A stretch of 64,000 nt of DNA from Streptococcus sanguinis (GCF_001078705.1 NZ_CDMW01000001.1:58289-122288), one strand, 5' to 3'; positions 47,101 through 55,889 are shown, counted from the first letter of the stretch. Notes: a model not told the origin generated them from the sequence alone. Translations and numbers: made by a program.

Positions 47101-47799
47101 ATGGAAATTATGAGACAGTATCGTATTTTGGTGGTTGATGACGACCGGAGCATTTTGAAGCTGGTGAAAAATGTTCTAGAGCTCGATGCTTATGATGTGA
47201 CGACGCTTGATCGGATAGAAGAGCTAGAATTGACGCATTTTGTCGGATATGACTTGATTCTGCTGGATGTGATGATGGAGCCTGTTAATGGTTTTGAGCT
47301 GTGTTCCTACATTCGTCCTCATCTTTCGTGTCCAATCATCTTTCTGACGGCTAAGGAATTGGAGGCGGACAAGGTGGAAGGCCTCTTTCGCGGAGCAGAT
47401 GACTATATTGTCAAGCCTTTTGGAACCAAAGAATTGCTGGCGCGTGTCAGAGCTCATCTTCGGCGGGAGGAAAGACGGGAGGAGCGATATTCTGAAATTG
47501 CTTCTTGTCAATTTTATCCAGAGCGCTATGAAGTTGCCTGTTTTGGTAAAGTCTTGAAATTTTCAGAGCGAGAGTTTAAGTTGCTGCATTTACTAGCTAG
47601 CAATCCCAAGCAGACCTTTTCAGCTGAACGCTTGCATACCTTGCTTTATCCAGAAAGCTCAGAAACACAGCTTCGTTCCATCTCAGAATACGTATATCAG
47701 ATTCGCCAAAAATGCAAACAAGAAGGGCTGCAAGCAATCGCAACAGTGAGAGGAGTAGGCTATAGATGGCAATTAGAACTCGAAATTTTCAAAGCCTAG
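47101..47799 (+). CDS. OmpR-family response regulator
   Basis: 232 residues: receiver domain (VVDDDRS near 10-16; phosphorylation Asp in LILLDVMMEP near 58; Lys in IVKPFG near 107) and C-terminal winged helix (REFKLLHLLASNPKQTFSAERL). ATG 47101 follows AGAGG; a second ATG at 47110 is possible. Likely controls the ABC exporter genes just upstream. Confidence 0.9.
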   Translation: MEIMRQYRILVVDDDRSILKLVKNVLELDAYDVTTLDRIEELELTHFVGYDLILLDVMMEPVNGFELCSYIRPHLSCPIIFLTAKELEADKVEGLFRGADDYIVKPFGTKELLARVRAHLRREERREERYSEIASCQFYPERYEVACFGKVLKFSEREFKLLHLLASNPKQTFSAERLHTLLYPESSETQLRSISEYVYQIRQKCKQEGLQAIATVRGVGYRWQLELEIFKA

Positions 47800-48803
47800 T
47801 CTGGACAACCAGCTTGAAAATCGTCTTTTTTCATGTTTTGATTTTTGTGCTTATAGGTTATGAATTTACGCAAGGAAGTGATCACGTTCTTTTTACCTTG
47901 TTCTTTTGGGCAGGGAGCTTGTTGCTAATTACTTTTTATCATATTTTGAAATTGCTCCGAAAAATCGACAGGGAAATAAAAATGCTAAAGAGCGAGAAGC
48001 TTTTGGAAGAAAATCAAAGCCAGCTTTTTCGGATTGAGGAAATGCTCGAAGTTTATAGCGATTTACGGAGCAGCCACCAAGAAAATGCTCGTCTTCTAGA
48101 AAAAGAGCAGCAGCATAATCAGGAGTTGATTTTACAGCTATCAGCGACATCGCACGATTTGAAGACGCCCCTAACTGTGATTAAAGGGAATGCTGAGCTC
48201 TTGGAGTTGGCGCAGTTAGGCCAGCCACAGGCAGACTATGCTGCTGAGATTTTGCAGGCTAGTCACAAGATGGAAGAGTATTGTGGCTCTTTGATTGATT
48301 ACGCTAAGACTTTTCAGATTGATTCTAATCAGTTCAGTCAGCTTTCCTTAGGGGACTTTTTGGCTAATCTCCAGGACGACTGGGCACTGTTCAGCAAACA
48401 GGGAAGCTATCGTTTTTCTCTCCAAGAAGATTGTGAGCTTAGTCTGATTTTGTTGATCCATTTGGACTATCTCAAGCGAGCTTTGCTCAATATCTTACTA
48501 AATGCGCTTGAACATGCAGACCAGGATCAAAAGGAAGTCAAGCTAACGGTATCAGTGCAGCAGGACCAGTTGGTTTTTTCTATCTGGAACAACGGCCCTT
48601 CATTTTCAGAGGAGATGCTGTTGGGAGCGGAACGGCTCTTTTACCAGAGTGACCAAAGCCGCAATTCAGCTAATCCCCATCATGGTATCGGCTTAGCCTT
48701 TTCTAAGCAGGTAGCTCTCTTGCACGGTGGTCGTCTGACCCTGCTCAATCCAGACCAAGGAGGAGCCTGTGTCGAGTTGACTGTAGCTTTAAAAGGCAAA
48801 TAA
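47766..48803 (+). CDS. Sensor histidine kinase
   Basis: 345 residues. Two N-terminal helices with a very short extracellular loop (about 17-62), as in intramembrane-sensing kinases; HisKA SATSHDLKTPLT (His near 130); N box LLNALEHA and G boxes in the HATPase domain. Starts 34 bases inside the regulator gene. Short-loop kinases beside an ABC exporter usually respond to cell-envelope peptides; inferred here. Confidence 0.88.
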   Translation: MAIRTRNFQSLVWTTSLKIVFFHVLIFVLIGYEFTQGSDHVLFTLFFWAGSLLLITFYHILKLLRKIDREIKMLKSEKLLEENQSQLFRIEEMLEVYSDLRSSHQENARLLEKEQQHNQELILQLSATSHDLKTPLTVIKGNAELLELAQLGQPQADYAAEILQASHKMEEYCGSLIDYAKTFQIDSNQFSQLSLGDFLANLQDDWALFSKQGSYRFSLQEDCELSLILLIHLDYLKRALLNILLNALEHADQDQKEVKLTVSVQQDQLVFSIWNNGPSFSEEMLLGAERLFYQSDQSRNSANPHHGIGLAFSKQVALLHGGRLTLLNPDQGGACVELTVALKGK

Positions 48804-48832
48804 CAAAGGAAATCAATAAAGATGATAAAAGA

Positions 48833-49012
48833 GAGTGGGACAGAAATCGGTAATTCGTTAGAATTCGATTTCGTCGTCCCACCTCCGCACAGTTGAGTAG
48901 GGCTGTAAAAGCTGATGAAATCAGCGTAGTAGAGCCCACTCAACCACTGCGTCTTGCTCGACAATCCAAAGACAATTGAGAGGCTAGGACTTTTGTCCCA
49001 GCCTCTTTTTTT
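48833..49012 (+). repeat. Three-hairpin intergenic repeat ending in a terminator
   Basis: 180 bases fully packed with structure. Hairpin 1 (48835-48882): GTGGGAC/GTCCCAC, GAAATCG/CGATTTC and AATTC/GAATT. Hairpin 2 (48892-48944): GTTGAGT/ACTCAAC, GGGCT/AGCCC and inner GCTGAT/ATCAGC. Hairpin 3 (48980-49012): GAGGCT-A-GGAC/GTCC-C-AGCCTC plus seven T, an intrinsic terminator. Resembles an intergenic repeat family I associate with streptococci; related GTGGGAC-type hairpins occur at 31370 and 55781. Confidence 0.7.
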
Positions 49013-49024
49013 GCCGCTTTCTTC

Positions 49025-49080
49025 TTGACAAAAGATGTAAAGGAGGCTATACTATATTTGAAAAGTAAAGTTTGTTTTAC
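49025..49080 (+). promoter_or_regulatory. Promoter and possible operator of the XRE operon
   Basis: -35 TTGACA (49025-49030), 17-base spacer, -10 TATACT (49048-49053). GTAAAGTTTGTTTTAC at 49065-49080 is a loose inverted repeat just after the start, a candidate autoregulatory site. Confidence 0.7.
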
Positions 49081-49100
49081 ATTATGGAAAGGAGGCAGCC

Positions 49101-49304
49101 TTGGAAAATCGAATTCAAGAATTACGAAAAAGAAAAAAGCTCAGCCAAGAAGAACTGGCTGAGAAGCTAGAGGTCACGAGACAAACGATTATTTCTTTGG
49201 AAAAAGGCCGCTACAATGCCTCGCTGCTTTTGGCTCATAAAATTGCCTCCTTTTTCAATTTAAGGATTGAAGAAGTTTTTATCTTTGAGGAGGATGAATC
49301 ATGA
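49101..49304 (+). CDS. Small XRE/Cro-type regulator
   Basis: 67 residues from TTG 49101 after AAAGGAGG. Single HTH_3 domain (LSQEELAEKLEVTRQTIISLEKG, in the YozG/PlcR-small regulator style). Overlaps the following membrane-protein gene by ATGA. Such small XRE regulators typically control the adjacent membrane-protein genes. Confidence 0.9.
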   Translation: MENRIQELRKRKKLSQEELAEKLEVTRQTIISLEKGRYNASLLLAHKIASFFNLRIEEVFIFEEDES

Positions 49305-49465
49305 AATGGACTTATTTGTGTAAATGGATATTGGCTATTTTGGTTGTGGTTGGCTTATTTTATCTCCATTTGCAAGCCAATTTTATACCTAAGGAAATCC
49401 TGCCTTTTGTGGGAATTATTCTAATTGTAGTGATGTTGAAAATTTTTCAAGGATATGAAAAGTAG
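49301..49465 (+). CDS. 54-residue membrane protein
   Basis: Starts at ATG 49301 inside the XRE stop. Two hydrophobic helices (about 4-25 and 32-48). Middle gene of a three-gene operon; 9 bases before the next ATG. Function unknown. Confidence 0.75.
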   Translation: MKWTYLCKWILAILVVVGLFYLHLQANFIPKEILPFVGIILIVVMLKIFQGYEK

Positions 49466-49474
49466 GAGGTTGAC

Positions 49475-49909
49475 ATGGAAACACTAACGAAACAAGAATT
49501 TCGGAAAAAACTTCAAAGGAAAGTTATCGTGGGGCGTATCTTAACCTTTATCATCTTGCTAGGACTGGCCTGGAGCCACTTTCATTCTCTGGATGATCAG
49601 CAGGAAGGAGTCATGGTCGGCATCCTGCTGGGGCTTTCTTTGATGACCATTCGGTATAATCTGGTCCTAAGACGGGAGGAAAATTTTGAGAAGCTCTACA
49701 TTCAGGTGACTGATGAGCGCAATCGCATGATTGACGAAAAGACTCGCACACTGCTTTTTAATATTCTTTTGCTTCTGGCAGCATGCTTGAGTGTCCTGTC
49801 TATGGTTTTCCCAATCATTTTAAATCTCAATCAGTTTCTGACCTTGACCATTATCCTGGTTTTGGGACTTTACTATCTCTTGCGTTTTCTCCTGTCTAGG
49901 CGTTATTAA
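49475..49909 (+). CDS. Four-helix membrane protein
   Basis: 144 residues with helices at about 17-35, 43-58, 92-112 and 118-138, and a charged loop VTDERNRMIDEKTR between the pairs that recalls DUF2178/DUF3796-type proteins found with XRE regulators. GGAGG precedes the ATG. Function unknown. Confidence 0.75.
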   Translation: METLTKQEFRKKLQRKVIVGRILTFIILLGLAWSHFHSLDDQQEGVMVGILLGLSLMTIRYNLVLRREENFEKLYIQVTDERNRMIDEKTRTLLFNILLLLAACLSVLSMVFPIILNLNQFLTLTIILVLGLYYLLRFLLSRRY

Positions 49910-49912
49910 CAA

Positions 49913-49936
49913 AAAAAGCTGGCGTCGCCAGCTTTC
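49913..49936. terminator. Bidirectional terminator
   Basis: Stem AAAGCTGGC/GCCAGCTTT with a 3-base loop. A run at the left serves the minus strand; only TTTC on the right. Confidence 0.7.
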
Positions 49937-49937
49937 T

Positions 49938-49965
49938 AAACAAGCTTTTAACAGAGCTTGTTTTT
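49938..49965. terminator. Second hairpin between convergent genes
   Basis: Stem AAACAAGCT/AGCTTGTTT with an 8-base loop and five T. It overlaps the stop codon of the convergent DUF1846 gene. Confidence 0.65.
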
Positions 49966-51448
49966 ATTTTCTATAGAGTCTATCATACTGGTAAACGGGG
50001 TCCATTGTAACATGGATGCCTAGTTTGCGCAGGACGTTTTTGTCTTCATCTGTCAGAGTGACAGTGGAGTGGGCCTCACTGCCCTTGAGATTACCGAGTT
50101 GTTGCATGGCATTTGCCGCATCTTGATTTTCCATGGCTGTGATTGCCAGAGCCATCAAGATTTCGTTTGAGTGGAGGCGAGGATTGCGGCTGCCCAGATG
50201 ATTGATTTTCAGGCCTTGGATTGGCTTGACATACTCAGGCTCGATCAGCTTGGTCTCTTTGGCAATATTGGCTAATTTCTTAATAGCATTAATCAATACA
50301 GCTGCCGTAGGACCAAAGAGCTCAGAGGTCTTACCAGTTACGATTTCACCGTTTGGCAATTCCAAGGCCAGAGCTGGCTCACCAGTGCTTTCAGCTTTAT
50401 CGCGTGCAACAACTGTTACTTTACGGTCCAGCGGTGTGATACCCAGATCGTTCATCAAGAGTTCGATTTTCTTGACAGCAGATTCAGAAACGCGCTCCGC
50501 CTTGAAGTCCAGAATAGTTTGGTAGTAGCGACGGATAATTTCCTGTTGAGATGCCTCGATAGCAGCATCATTATCTACAATGGCAAAGCCGACCATGTTG
50601 ACGCCCATATCCGTTGGGGATGCATAAGGTGATTTTCCAAGGATGCGCTCCAGCATACGTTTGAGGACTGGGAAAATTTCAATATCACGATTGTAGTTGA
50701 CTGTAGTCTTGCCATAAGTTTGTAGGTGGAAAGGATCAATCATGTTGACATCGTCCAGGTCTGCCGTCGCTGCCTCATAAGCTAAATTGACCGGATGGTG
50801 TAGGGACAGATTCCAAACGGGGAAGGTTTCAAACTTGGCGTAGCCTGATTTGATGCCATTGATTTGGTCATGATACATGTTGGACAAGCAAGTAGCTAAT
50901 TTACCAGAACCAGGACCAGGTGCGGTCACAACGACTAAATTACGGCTGGTTTTGATGTAGTCGTTTTTCCCCATACCTTCAGGTGAGATGATATGATCCA
51001 TGTCAGTCGGGTAGCCCTTGATTGGGTAGTGGATATAGGAGGCAATGCCATTCTTTTCCAGCTGGCTGCGGAAGAGATCAGCTGCCGGCTGACCGGAATA
51101 CTGGGTGATGACCACTGAGCCTACATAAATATCCAGCTCGTTAAAGGTATCGATTAGTCGCAGCACTTCCTGATCATAGGAAATGCCCAAATCCCCACGC
51201 GCCTTAGAGTGCTCAATGTTGTTGGCATTGATGGCAATGACAATCTCTACTTGTTCCTTGAGCTCTTTAAGCAGTCTGATTTTATTGTCTGGCTCATAGC
51301 CTGGCAGGACGCGGGCAGCATGGAAGTCTTCCAGCATTTTACCGCCGAATTCCATGTAAAGTTTGCCCTCAAATTGATTAATACGCTCCAAGATATGGTC
51401 GCGCTGCAGGTTTAAGTATTTCTCAGAATCAAAAGCAATTTTTTTCAT
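49964..51448 (-). CDS. DUF1846 family protein
   Basis: 494 residues from ATG 51448 (AGAGG ten bases upstream); a GTG four codons earlier abuts the ribosome-binding site and is less likely. Starts [19 protein letters not shown] and contains [19 protein letters not shown], a nucleotide-binding-like loop conserved in DUF1846. A cytoplasmic protein common in Firmicutes; function not established, though structures hint at nucleotide or nucleic-acid metabolism. Confidence 0.88.
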   Translation of the reverse strand: MKKIAFDSEKYLNLQRDHILERINQFEGKLYMEFGGKMLEDFHAARVLPGYEPDNKIRLLKELKEQVEIVIAINANNIEHSKARGDLGISYDQEVLRLIDTFNELDIYVGSVVITQYSGQPAADLFRSQLEKNGIASYIHYPIKGYPTDMDHIISPEGMGKNDYIKTSRNLVVVTAPGPGSGKLATCLSNMYHDQINGIKSGYAKFETFPVWNLSLHHPVNLAYEAATADLDDVNMIDPFHLQTYGKTTVNYNRDIEIFPVLKRMLERILGKSPYASPTDMGVNMVGFAIVDNDAAIEASQQEIIRRYYQTILDFKAERVSESAVKKIELLMNDLGITPLDRKVTVVARDKAESTGEPALALELPNGEIVTGKTSELFGPTAAVLINAIKKLANIAKETKLIEPEYVKPIQGLKINHLGSRNPRLHSNEILMALAITAMENQDAANAMQQLGNLKGSEAHSTVTLTDEDKNVLRKLGIHVTMDPVYQYDRLYRK

Positions 51449-51533
51449 GTATATTTTCACCTCTGCTAAGCATTATAACAAAATTTTCTTCAAATTGGAA
51501 AGTTGAAAGAGAAAGTATTAGACAAAAGAGATA

Positions 51534-51558
51534 GCAGCCCGAATGAAGAACGGGCTGC
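51534..51558 (-). terminator. Hairpin after pepA (minus strand)
   Basis: Stem GCAGCCCG/CGGGCTGC with a 9-base loop, 9 bases past the pepA stop. The minus-strand T tract is interrupted. Confidence 0.5.
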
Positions 51559-51566
51559 CTTTTCAA

Positions 51567-52631
51567 TTAATAGTTGGTAATCGTATCCACCGTTGAGCGA
51601 TCCAGCTTTTTGACCAGAGCTTGCAGGAAGGCTTGGGCTTGCAGGAAATCGTCCATGGCATAGAGAGTTTGGTGGGAATGAATGTAGCGGGCACAGACAC
51701 CAATGGTAGTAGATGGCACGCCACCGCTTTGGAGATGGGCAGCACCAGCATCCGTTCCGCCCTTACCGCAGTAATATTGATACTTGATGCCTGCTTCCTC
51801 AGCAGTTGTCAAGAGGAAGTCTTTCATAGCTGGCAGCATGAGATGACCAGGGTCAAAGAAGCGAATCAGCGTTCCGTCGCCGATGGCCCCTTGACCGCCA
51901 TAAATATCACCCGCTGGGGAGCAATCCACAGCTAGAAAGACCTCAGGGGCAAATTTTGTCGTTGAAGCATGGGCACCACGCAGGCCAACCTCTTCTTGAA
52001 CATTGGCCCCGACATAGAGTTGGCTGTCTAGTGGTTGACCAGACAAGGCTTGAGCCAATTCGCTGACCATAAGGACGCCGTAGCGATTGTCCCAGGCTTT
52101 GGAGATGATATTTTTCCCGTTAGCTGTGAGAATAGCAGAGCTGTCTGGAACGATCGTATCTCCTGGACGGATGCCGTAGCTTTCAGCTTCCGCCTTATCC
52201 GCAAAGCCACCGTCAAAGACAATATCTGCAATCTGTGGCATAACTGGTCCGCCAGATCCGCGCGTCAGATGAGGAGGGACAGAGCCTGAGATAAGAGGGA
52301 TTTCCCGACCTTCACGGGTAAAGAGTTTGAAGCGTTGACTGCTAACGACCAGCGGATTCCAGCCGCCGATTTCCACTACGCGGAAGGTGCCGTCCGGCTT
52401 AATCTCGCTGACCATAAAGCCAACCTCGTCCATGTGGGCCGCTACCAATACACGGGGAGCATTTTCAGCTTCTGCATGGCGTACCCCAAAGATACCGCCT
52501 AGGCCGTCGGTGACAACCTCATCGACATGGGGAGTGAGTTTTTCCCGCAGGTAACTGCGAACAGGTGCCTCGTGACCCGAAATAGCAGAAAGCTCTGTTA
52601 CTTCCTTGATTTTTGAAAATAATGTTGTCAT
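51567..52631 (-). CDS. pepA: Glutamyl aminopeptidase PepA (M42)
   Basis: 354 residues. Metal ligands in AAHMDEVGFMV (His near 68), the bridging Asp/Glu region AWDNRYGV and NVQEEVGLRGA, AVDCSP, and the late HS in RYIHSHQT. Forms large tetrahedral aminopeptidase complexes in the cytoplasm that release N-terminal Glu/Asp. Transcribed alone. Confidence 0.93.
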   Translation of the reverse strand: MTTLFSKIKEVTELSAISGHEAPVRSYLREKLTPHVDEVVTDGLGGIFGVRHAEAENAPRVLVAAHMDEVGFMVSEIKPDGTFRVVEIGGWNPLVVSSQRFKLFTREGREIPLISGSVPPHLTRGSGGPVMPQIADIVFDGGFADKAEAESYGIRPGDTIVPDSSAILTANGKNIISKAWDNRYGVLMVSELAQALSGQPLDSQLYVGANVQEEVGLRGAHASTTKFAPEVFLAVDCSPAGDIYGGQGAIGDGTLIRFFDPGHLMLPAMKDFLLTTAEEAGIKYQYYCGKGGTDAGAAHLQSGGVPSTTIGVCARYIHSHQTLYAMDDFLQAQAFLQALVKKLDRSTVDTITNY

Positions 52632-52765
52632 AAACTTACCTTCTTTCTGTCCCCTATTTTATCACTTTTTGCGGTAAATGAGTAGGAAAATCTTATAGCT
52701 TGCCTGAATCAACAGGACTGCCCATTCAAGAATCCAGCTTATCTAAGTAAAATCTGGAATATTGT

Positions 52766-52794
52766 TTGTCGCCTCTGCTCTTTTGTGTTAAAAT
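52766..52794 (+). promoter_or_regulatory. Promoter abutting the DUF4651 start codon
   Basis: -35 TTGTCG (52766-52771), 17-base spacer, extended -10 TGTTAAAAT (hexamer 52789-52794). Predicted +1 falls at about 52801, next to the ATG at 52802; no Shine-Dalgarno sequence fits between. Confidence 0.65.
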
Positions 52795-52801
52795 ATTCTA
52801 C

Positions 52802-53089
52802 ATGAAAGCTAAAAAAATCATTTTAACCACAACCGCCCTTTTGGGGGCCGGAGCGCTGGCTTTTGGAGCAGCCAAAGTCGTACAGGAGCAGAAACGACTG
52901 CGTAATCGGGAGGAAATCGTCGAGCTTGTGCGAGATTTCTTTTCCAGTCAGGGCACTATTTCCTGCCTTTATGTTAAGCTCTACGAGTCCACAGATGACC
53001 GCTTGGTTGGTGGTCTGGTCTTAGAGGACGACCGCCATTTTGCTTTTGTCTATGAAAATGGTCAGCTAAGCTACGAGGAAGAAGCATGA
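52802..53089 (+). CDS. DUF4651 family small membrane-anchored protein
   Basis: 95 residues from ATG 52802. N-terminal helix (about 5-25: IILTTTALLGAGALAFGAAK), then a small soluble domain. Resembles the streptococcal DUF4651 family (from memory). No ribosome-binding site is visible upstream and the promoter lies at the start codon, suggesting a leaderless message. Overlaps the thioredoxin gene by ATGA. Confidence 0.8.
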   Translation: MKAKKIILTTTALLGAGALAFGAAKVVQEQKRLRNREEIVELVRDFFSSQGTISCLYVKLYESTDDRLVGGLVLEDDRHFAFVYENGQLSYEEEA

Positions 53090-53421
53090 TTTTTCCTGTA
53101 AATATAGAGGAATTGGCTTCTTATGTCAATGATGGGGAGAAGACTGTCATCTTTTTCACAGCTGACTGGTGCGGAGATTGCCGATTTATCAAACCTTTTC
53201 TGCCAGAGATAGAAGCGGAAAATCCTGACTATCGCTTTATCCAAGTGGATCGTGATGATTATCTGGATCTGGCCAAAGAGTGGGACGTATACGGGATTCC
53301 CAGCTTAGTAGTGCTGGAAAAGGGACAGGAGATTGGTCGTCTGGTCAATCGTGACCGCAAGACCAAGGGTCAAATCAATGAATTTTTAGCGAGTATAAGA
53401 GAAAAAGGGAGCTTAAAATGA
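53086..53421 (+). CDS. Thioredoxin-family protein
   Basis: 111 residues with the redox motif WCGDC (about 28-32) in FFTADWCGDCRFIKP and the cis-Pro region YGIPSLVVL. No signal peptide, so cytoplasmic. The CGDC pair differs from classical CGPC and is usual for this streptococcal subgroup. Overlaps both neighbours by 4 bases, hence an operon with DUF4651 and YtpR. Confidence 0.9.
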   Translation: MIFPVNIEELASYVNDGEKTVIFFTADWCGDCRFIKPFLPEIEAENPDYRFIQVDRDDYLDLAKEWDVYGIPSLVVLEKGQEIGRLVNRDRKTKGQINEFLASIREKGSLK

Positions 53422-54044
53422 TTTTTACCTATAATAAAGAATATGTCGGCGATGTGCTGATGGTTATTGTTGCGGACAATCAAGGAGCTAAACTGGCGGC
53501 TGAGCGCAAGGGACGAGTGGCGCGTGTTTACCGTGAAGATAATGGCCAGACAGTAGCTTGGAATATTTTTGAGCAGTCAGACCTTTTTGAAATTGCAGAG
53601 CGCGGACAGGTCTTTTTGACAGATGAGCAAGTGGCTATTCTCAATCAGGAGTTGAGCAAGGAAGGCTTCCCAGCGGACTTGGTCAATGACAGCCAGCCGA
53701 AGTTTGTGGTTGGAGAAATTGTTGATATGGTAGCTCATCCAGATAGTGACCATCTGAATATCTGCCAAGTGCAGGTAGCTGCTGATAAGACCGTTCAAAT
53801 CGTGGCCGGTGCTCCTAATGCCAAAGTCGGCCTCAAAACGATTGTGGCTCTGCCAGGTGCTATGATGCCTAAAGGAAATTTGATTTTTCCGGGAGAACTT
53901 CGAGGCGAAAAGAGTTTTGGCATGATGTGCAGCCCACGGGAACTTCAGCTGCCGAATGCGCCTCAAAAACGCGGCATCATTGAATTAGCCGATAGCGAAC
54001 TAGTTGGCACCGCCTTTGACCCAGCCAAACATTGGCAGGGATAA
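53418..54044 (+). CDS. ytpR: YtpR-family tRNA-binding domain protein
   Basis: 208 residues. N-terminal part (DUF4479 type, about 1-85) followed by an EMAP/Phe-tRNA synthetase beta-like OB fold (VVGEIVDMVAHPDSDHLNICQVQV and IVAGAPNAKVGLKTIVALPGA, about 95-200). Binds RNA; precise role unknown. Last gene of the three-gene operon. Confidence 0.88.
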   Translation: MIFTYNKEYVGDVLMVIVADNQGAKLAAERKGRVARVYREDNGQTVAWNIFEQSDLFEIAERGQVFLTDEQVAILNQELSKEGFPADLVNDSQPKFVVGEIVDMVAHPDSDHLNICQVQVAADKTVQIVAGAPNAKVGLKTIVALPGAMMPKGNLIFPGELRGEKSFGMMCSPRELQLPNAPQKRGIIELADSELVGTAFDPAKHWQG

Positions 54045-54111
54045 AAATAAGGATTCAACATCATAAAAAGCTCAGGAATAGGCGAGGTATCCTATAGTAG
54101 CCGAAATATAA

Positions 54112-54155
54112 AATAGGGCGAAACGATTTGTATAGTCGTTTCGCTCTATTTTTTT
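54112..54155 (+). terminator. Terminator after ytpR
   Basis: 15-bp stem AATAGGGCGAAACGA/TCGTTTCGCTCTATT with one G-T pair and a 9-base loop, then T run. Confidence 0.85.
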
Positions 54156-54191
54156 ATAGTAGTAAATTTAGCGTTAAAAATCTATCTCATG

Positions 54192-54491
54192 CTAATGGTA
54201 GAGAAAATAAATAATTAACAGATGAAAAATCAATCTAACACAATGATGAGTATAATGAATCTGCTTCTTACTCATTTTTCTGTCATAGAAAAAACTTACT
54301 GAGATTAAAATTAAAAGTATAGATATTAAAGCTTTCAGTAAAAAATTGAAGAAAAATAAATTCAGAAGAGTTAAGAAAAATAAAAATAAACTTACGATTA
54401 ATGAGATTTTGGAGCCGCCCATCTTCTTTTTATAAGCGAAATAGGTTGAAAATAATAAAAGAATGGAGTAAACAAAAGCTATATAATTCAT
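54192..54491 (-). CDS. Small hydrophobic membrane protein
   Basis: 99 residues from ATG 54491 (GGAGG 7 bases upstream; a longer in-frame reading lacks a site). Three or four helices with a Lys-rich loop (YKKKMGGSK). More AT-rich than its neighbours. Not recognised. Confidence 0.65.
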   Translation of the reverse strand: MNYIAFVYSILLLFSTYFAYKKKMGGSKISLIVSLFLFFLTLLNLFFFNFLLKALISILLILISVSFFYDRKMSKKQIHYTHHCVRLIFHLLIIYFLYH

Positions 54492-54543
54492 TAGATATCC
54501 TCCGTAATCTAAAGTGATTTGTCTTAACAATCACAACACTGTC

Positions 54544-55131
54544 TCAAAAGAAGACGCTGTCGCTATTACTTTGCGAGTCGGTTGTCGACTGAGGAGTGGC
54601 TGTGGGGCTCTGGCTCGGAGTGCTGTATTTGTATTGGTAGATAAGGCTGTTTAGGCCGTGGTCTTCCAAAACTTTGAGGCGCTTTCTCTTGAAAACAATA
54701 CCGATGAGTTGGCTGTCAGGATAGGCATAAATTTTGTGGCGGGGATGGTTAAAGGCTGCAAAGTCATGGAAACCATCCTCCATCCAAAGACTAATCTCGG
54801 ATTCTTCACTGTCTCGGCTGTAGCGAGCATGACTAATCTGCTGCATGGGAATGCAGTAGGTGGCTGCTGATAAGAGTCCGCTATAATGGTAAGTCACATA
54901 GTCGTGGTCAAAGGAGAGGATAGTCGCATGAATGGTTAGTCTGCGAATAGCAAAGATAAGGAGCAGTAAGAAGAAAGCAGCAACCAGCAGACTAAGGACA
55001 AAGAAACTAGTGTCTTTGTAGGGGTTGGAGCTAGTCAGGTAGTCTACGGCAGCTAAGGCAGAAAAACCTCCGAACCACAGAGAAATCAGGATAAAAAGAA
55101 TATTTTTCACAGGCGAATGTTTAATGGTCAT
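54544..55131 (-). CDS. Membrane protein with PH-like domain
   Basis: 195 residues: two N-terminal helices (about 8-28 and 42-62), then a soluble beta-rich part (about 65-160) that resembles bacterial PH/YdbT-type domains, and a Ser/Thr/Gln-rich tail (about 165-190). Function unknown. Divergent from ssbB. Confidence 0.7.
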   Translation of the reverse strand: MTIKHSPVKNILFILISLWFGGFSALAAVDYLTSSNPYKDTSFFVLSLLVAAFFLLLLIFAIRRLTIHATILSFDHDYVTYHYSGLLSAATYCIPMQQISHARYSRDSEESEISLWMEDGFHDFAAFNHPRHKIYAYPDSQLIGIVFKRKRLKVLEDHGLNSLIYQYKYSTPSQSPTATPQSTTDSQSNSDSVFF

Positions 55132-55231
55132 CGGAGCCTCCGTTGTACAAATCTAGTAGAAAAGGGGCAGAAACTGCAACTTTCCTTTTTATCTATACTA
55201 TACCACATTTTTTTCACTTTTTGCCTCCTTT

Positions 55232-55239
55232 TGCGAATG
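55232..55239 (+). promoter_or_regulatory. ComX box of ssbB
   Basis: TGCGAATG matches the com box TACGAATA at 6 of 8 and is nearly the same as the comG box in this window (TGCGAATA). T-rich DNA precedes it and a short leader follows. Confidence 0.75.
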
Positions 55240-55259
55240 ATAAGTTAGGAGGATATAAA

Positions 55260-55655
55260 ATGTATAATAAAGTAATTGTAATCGGCCGGCTTACGGCTAC
55301 GCCTGAACTGCACAAGACTGCGAATGAAAAATCTGTGGCTCGCGCAACGGTCGCGGTTAATCGCCGTTATAAATCTCAGAGCGGTGAGCGTGAGGCGGAT
55401 TTTGTAAATGTGGTTGTCTGGGGGCGTCTAGCTGAGACTTTAGCCAGCTATGCAAGTAAGGGCAGCTTGATTTCTCTGGATGGTGAGCTGCGGACTCGTC
55501 GCTATGAAAAGGAGGGGGCGACTCATTATGTGACAGAGGTGCTCTGTCATAGCTTCCAGCTCCTAGAAAGTCGGGCTCAGCGTGCCCTGCGTGAAAATAA
55601 TAGCGGAGCTGATTTGGCAGATTTGGTGTTGGAAGAAGAGGAACTCCCCTTTTAA
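55260..55655 (+). CDS. ssbB: Competence single-stranded DNA-binding protein SsbB
   Basis: 131 residues from ATG 55260 (AGGAGG upstream); an upstream in-frame extension crosses the promoter. OB fold MYNKVIVIGRLTATPEL..., short C-terminal region ending EEEELPF, the acidic tip that binds partner proteins. Shorter than housekeeping SSB, as expected for the competence-induced paralogue that protects incoming DNA. Confidence 0.9.
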   Translation: MYNKVIVIGRLTATPELHKTANEKSVARATVAVNRRYKSQSGEREADFVNVVVWGRLAETLASYASKGSLISLDGELRTRRYEKEGATHYVTEVLCHSFQLLESRAQRALRENNSGADLADLVLEEEELPF

Positions 55656-55861
55656 GCAAGAAGCAAAGACTGGGAAATGACCCAGCTCTAAAAAATCATC
55701 ATTCAGTTTTGCAGGATGCAAGCTCTGTTTGACTGAAAGTCTATTTCTCTCAAGCTTTTAAAAGTTTAATTATGATTGCCGAGGTGGGACCAAGAATCAA
55801 AAATCATGGATTTTTTAGATTCTGTCTCGCCTCTTTTATTATAGCTATTTCTAGAAAGATT
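55656..55861. other. Intergenic region with GAGGTGGGAC hairpin
   Basis: At 55781-55837 GAGGTGGGAC pairs with GTCTCGCCTC (one or two G-T pairs) around an inner AGAATC/GATTCT and AAATC/GATTT stem, then TTTT. It acts as a terminator-like repeat related in its arms to the elements at 31370 and 48833. A smaller CTGGG/CCCAG hairpin lies near 55672-55688. Confidence 0.6.
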
Positions 55862-55889
55862 TTGCTTTTTGGCGGCTTTGTAATATAAT
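55862..55889 (+). promoter_or_regulatory. Promoter of the sugar-sensing operon
   Basis: -35 TTGCTT (55862-55867), 16-base spacer, -10 TATAAT (55884-55889). Confidence 0.6.
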
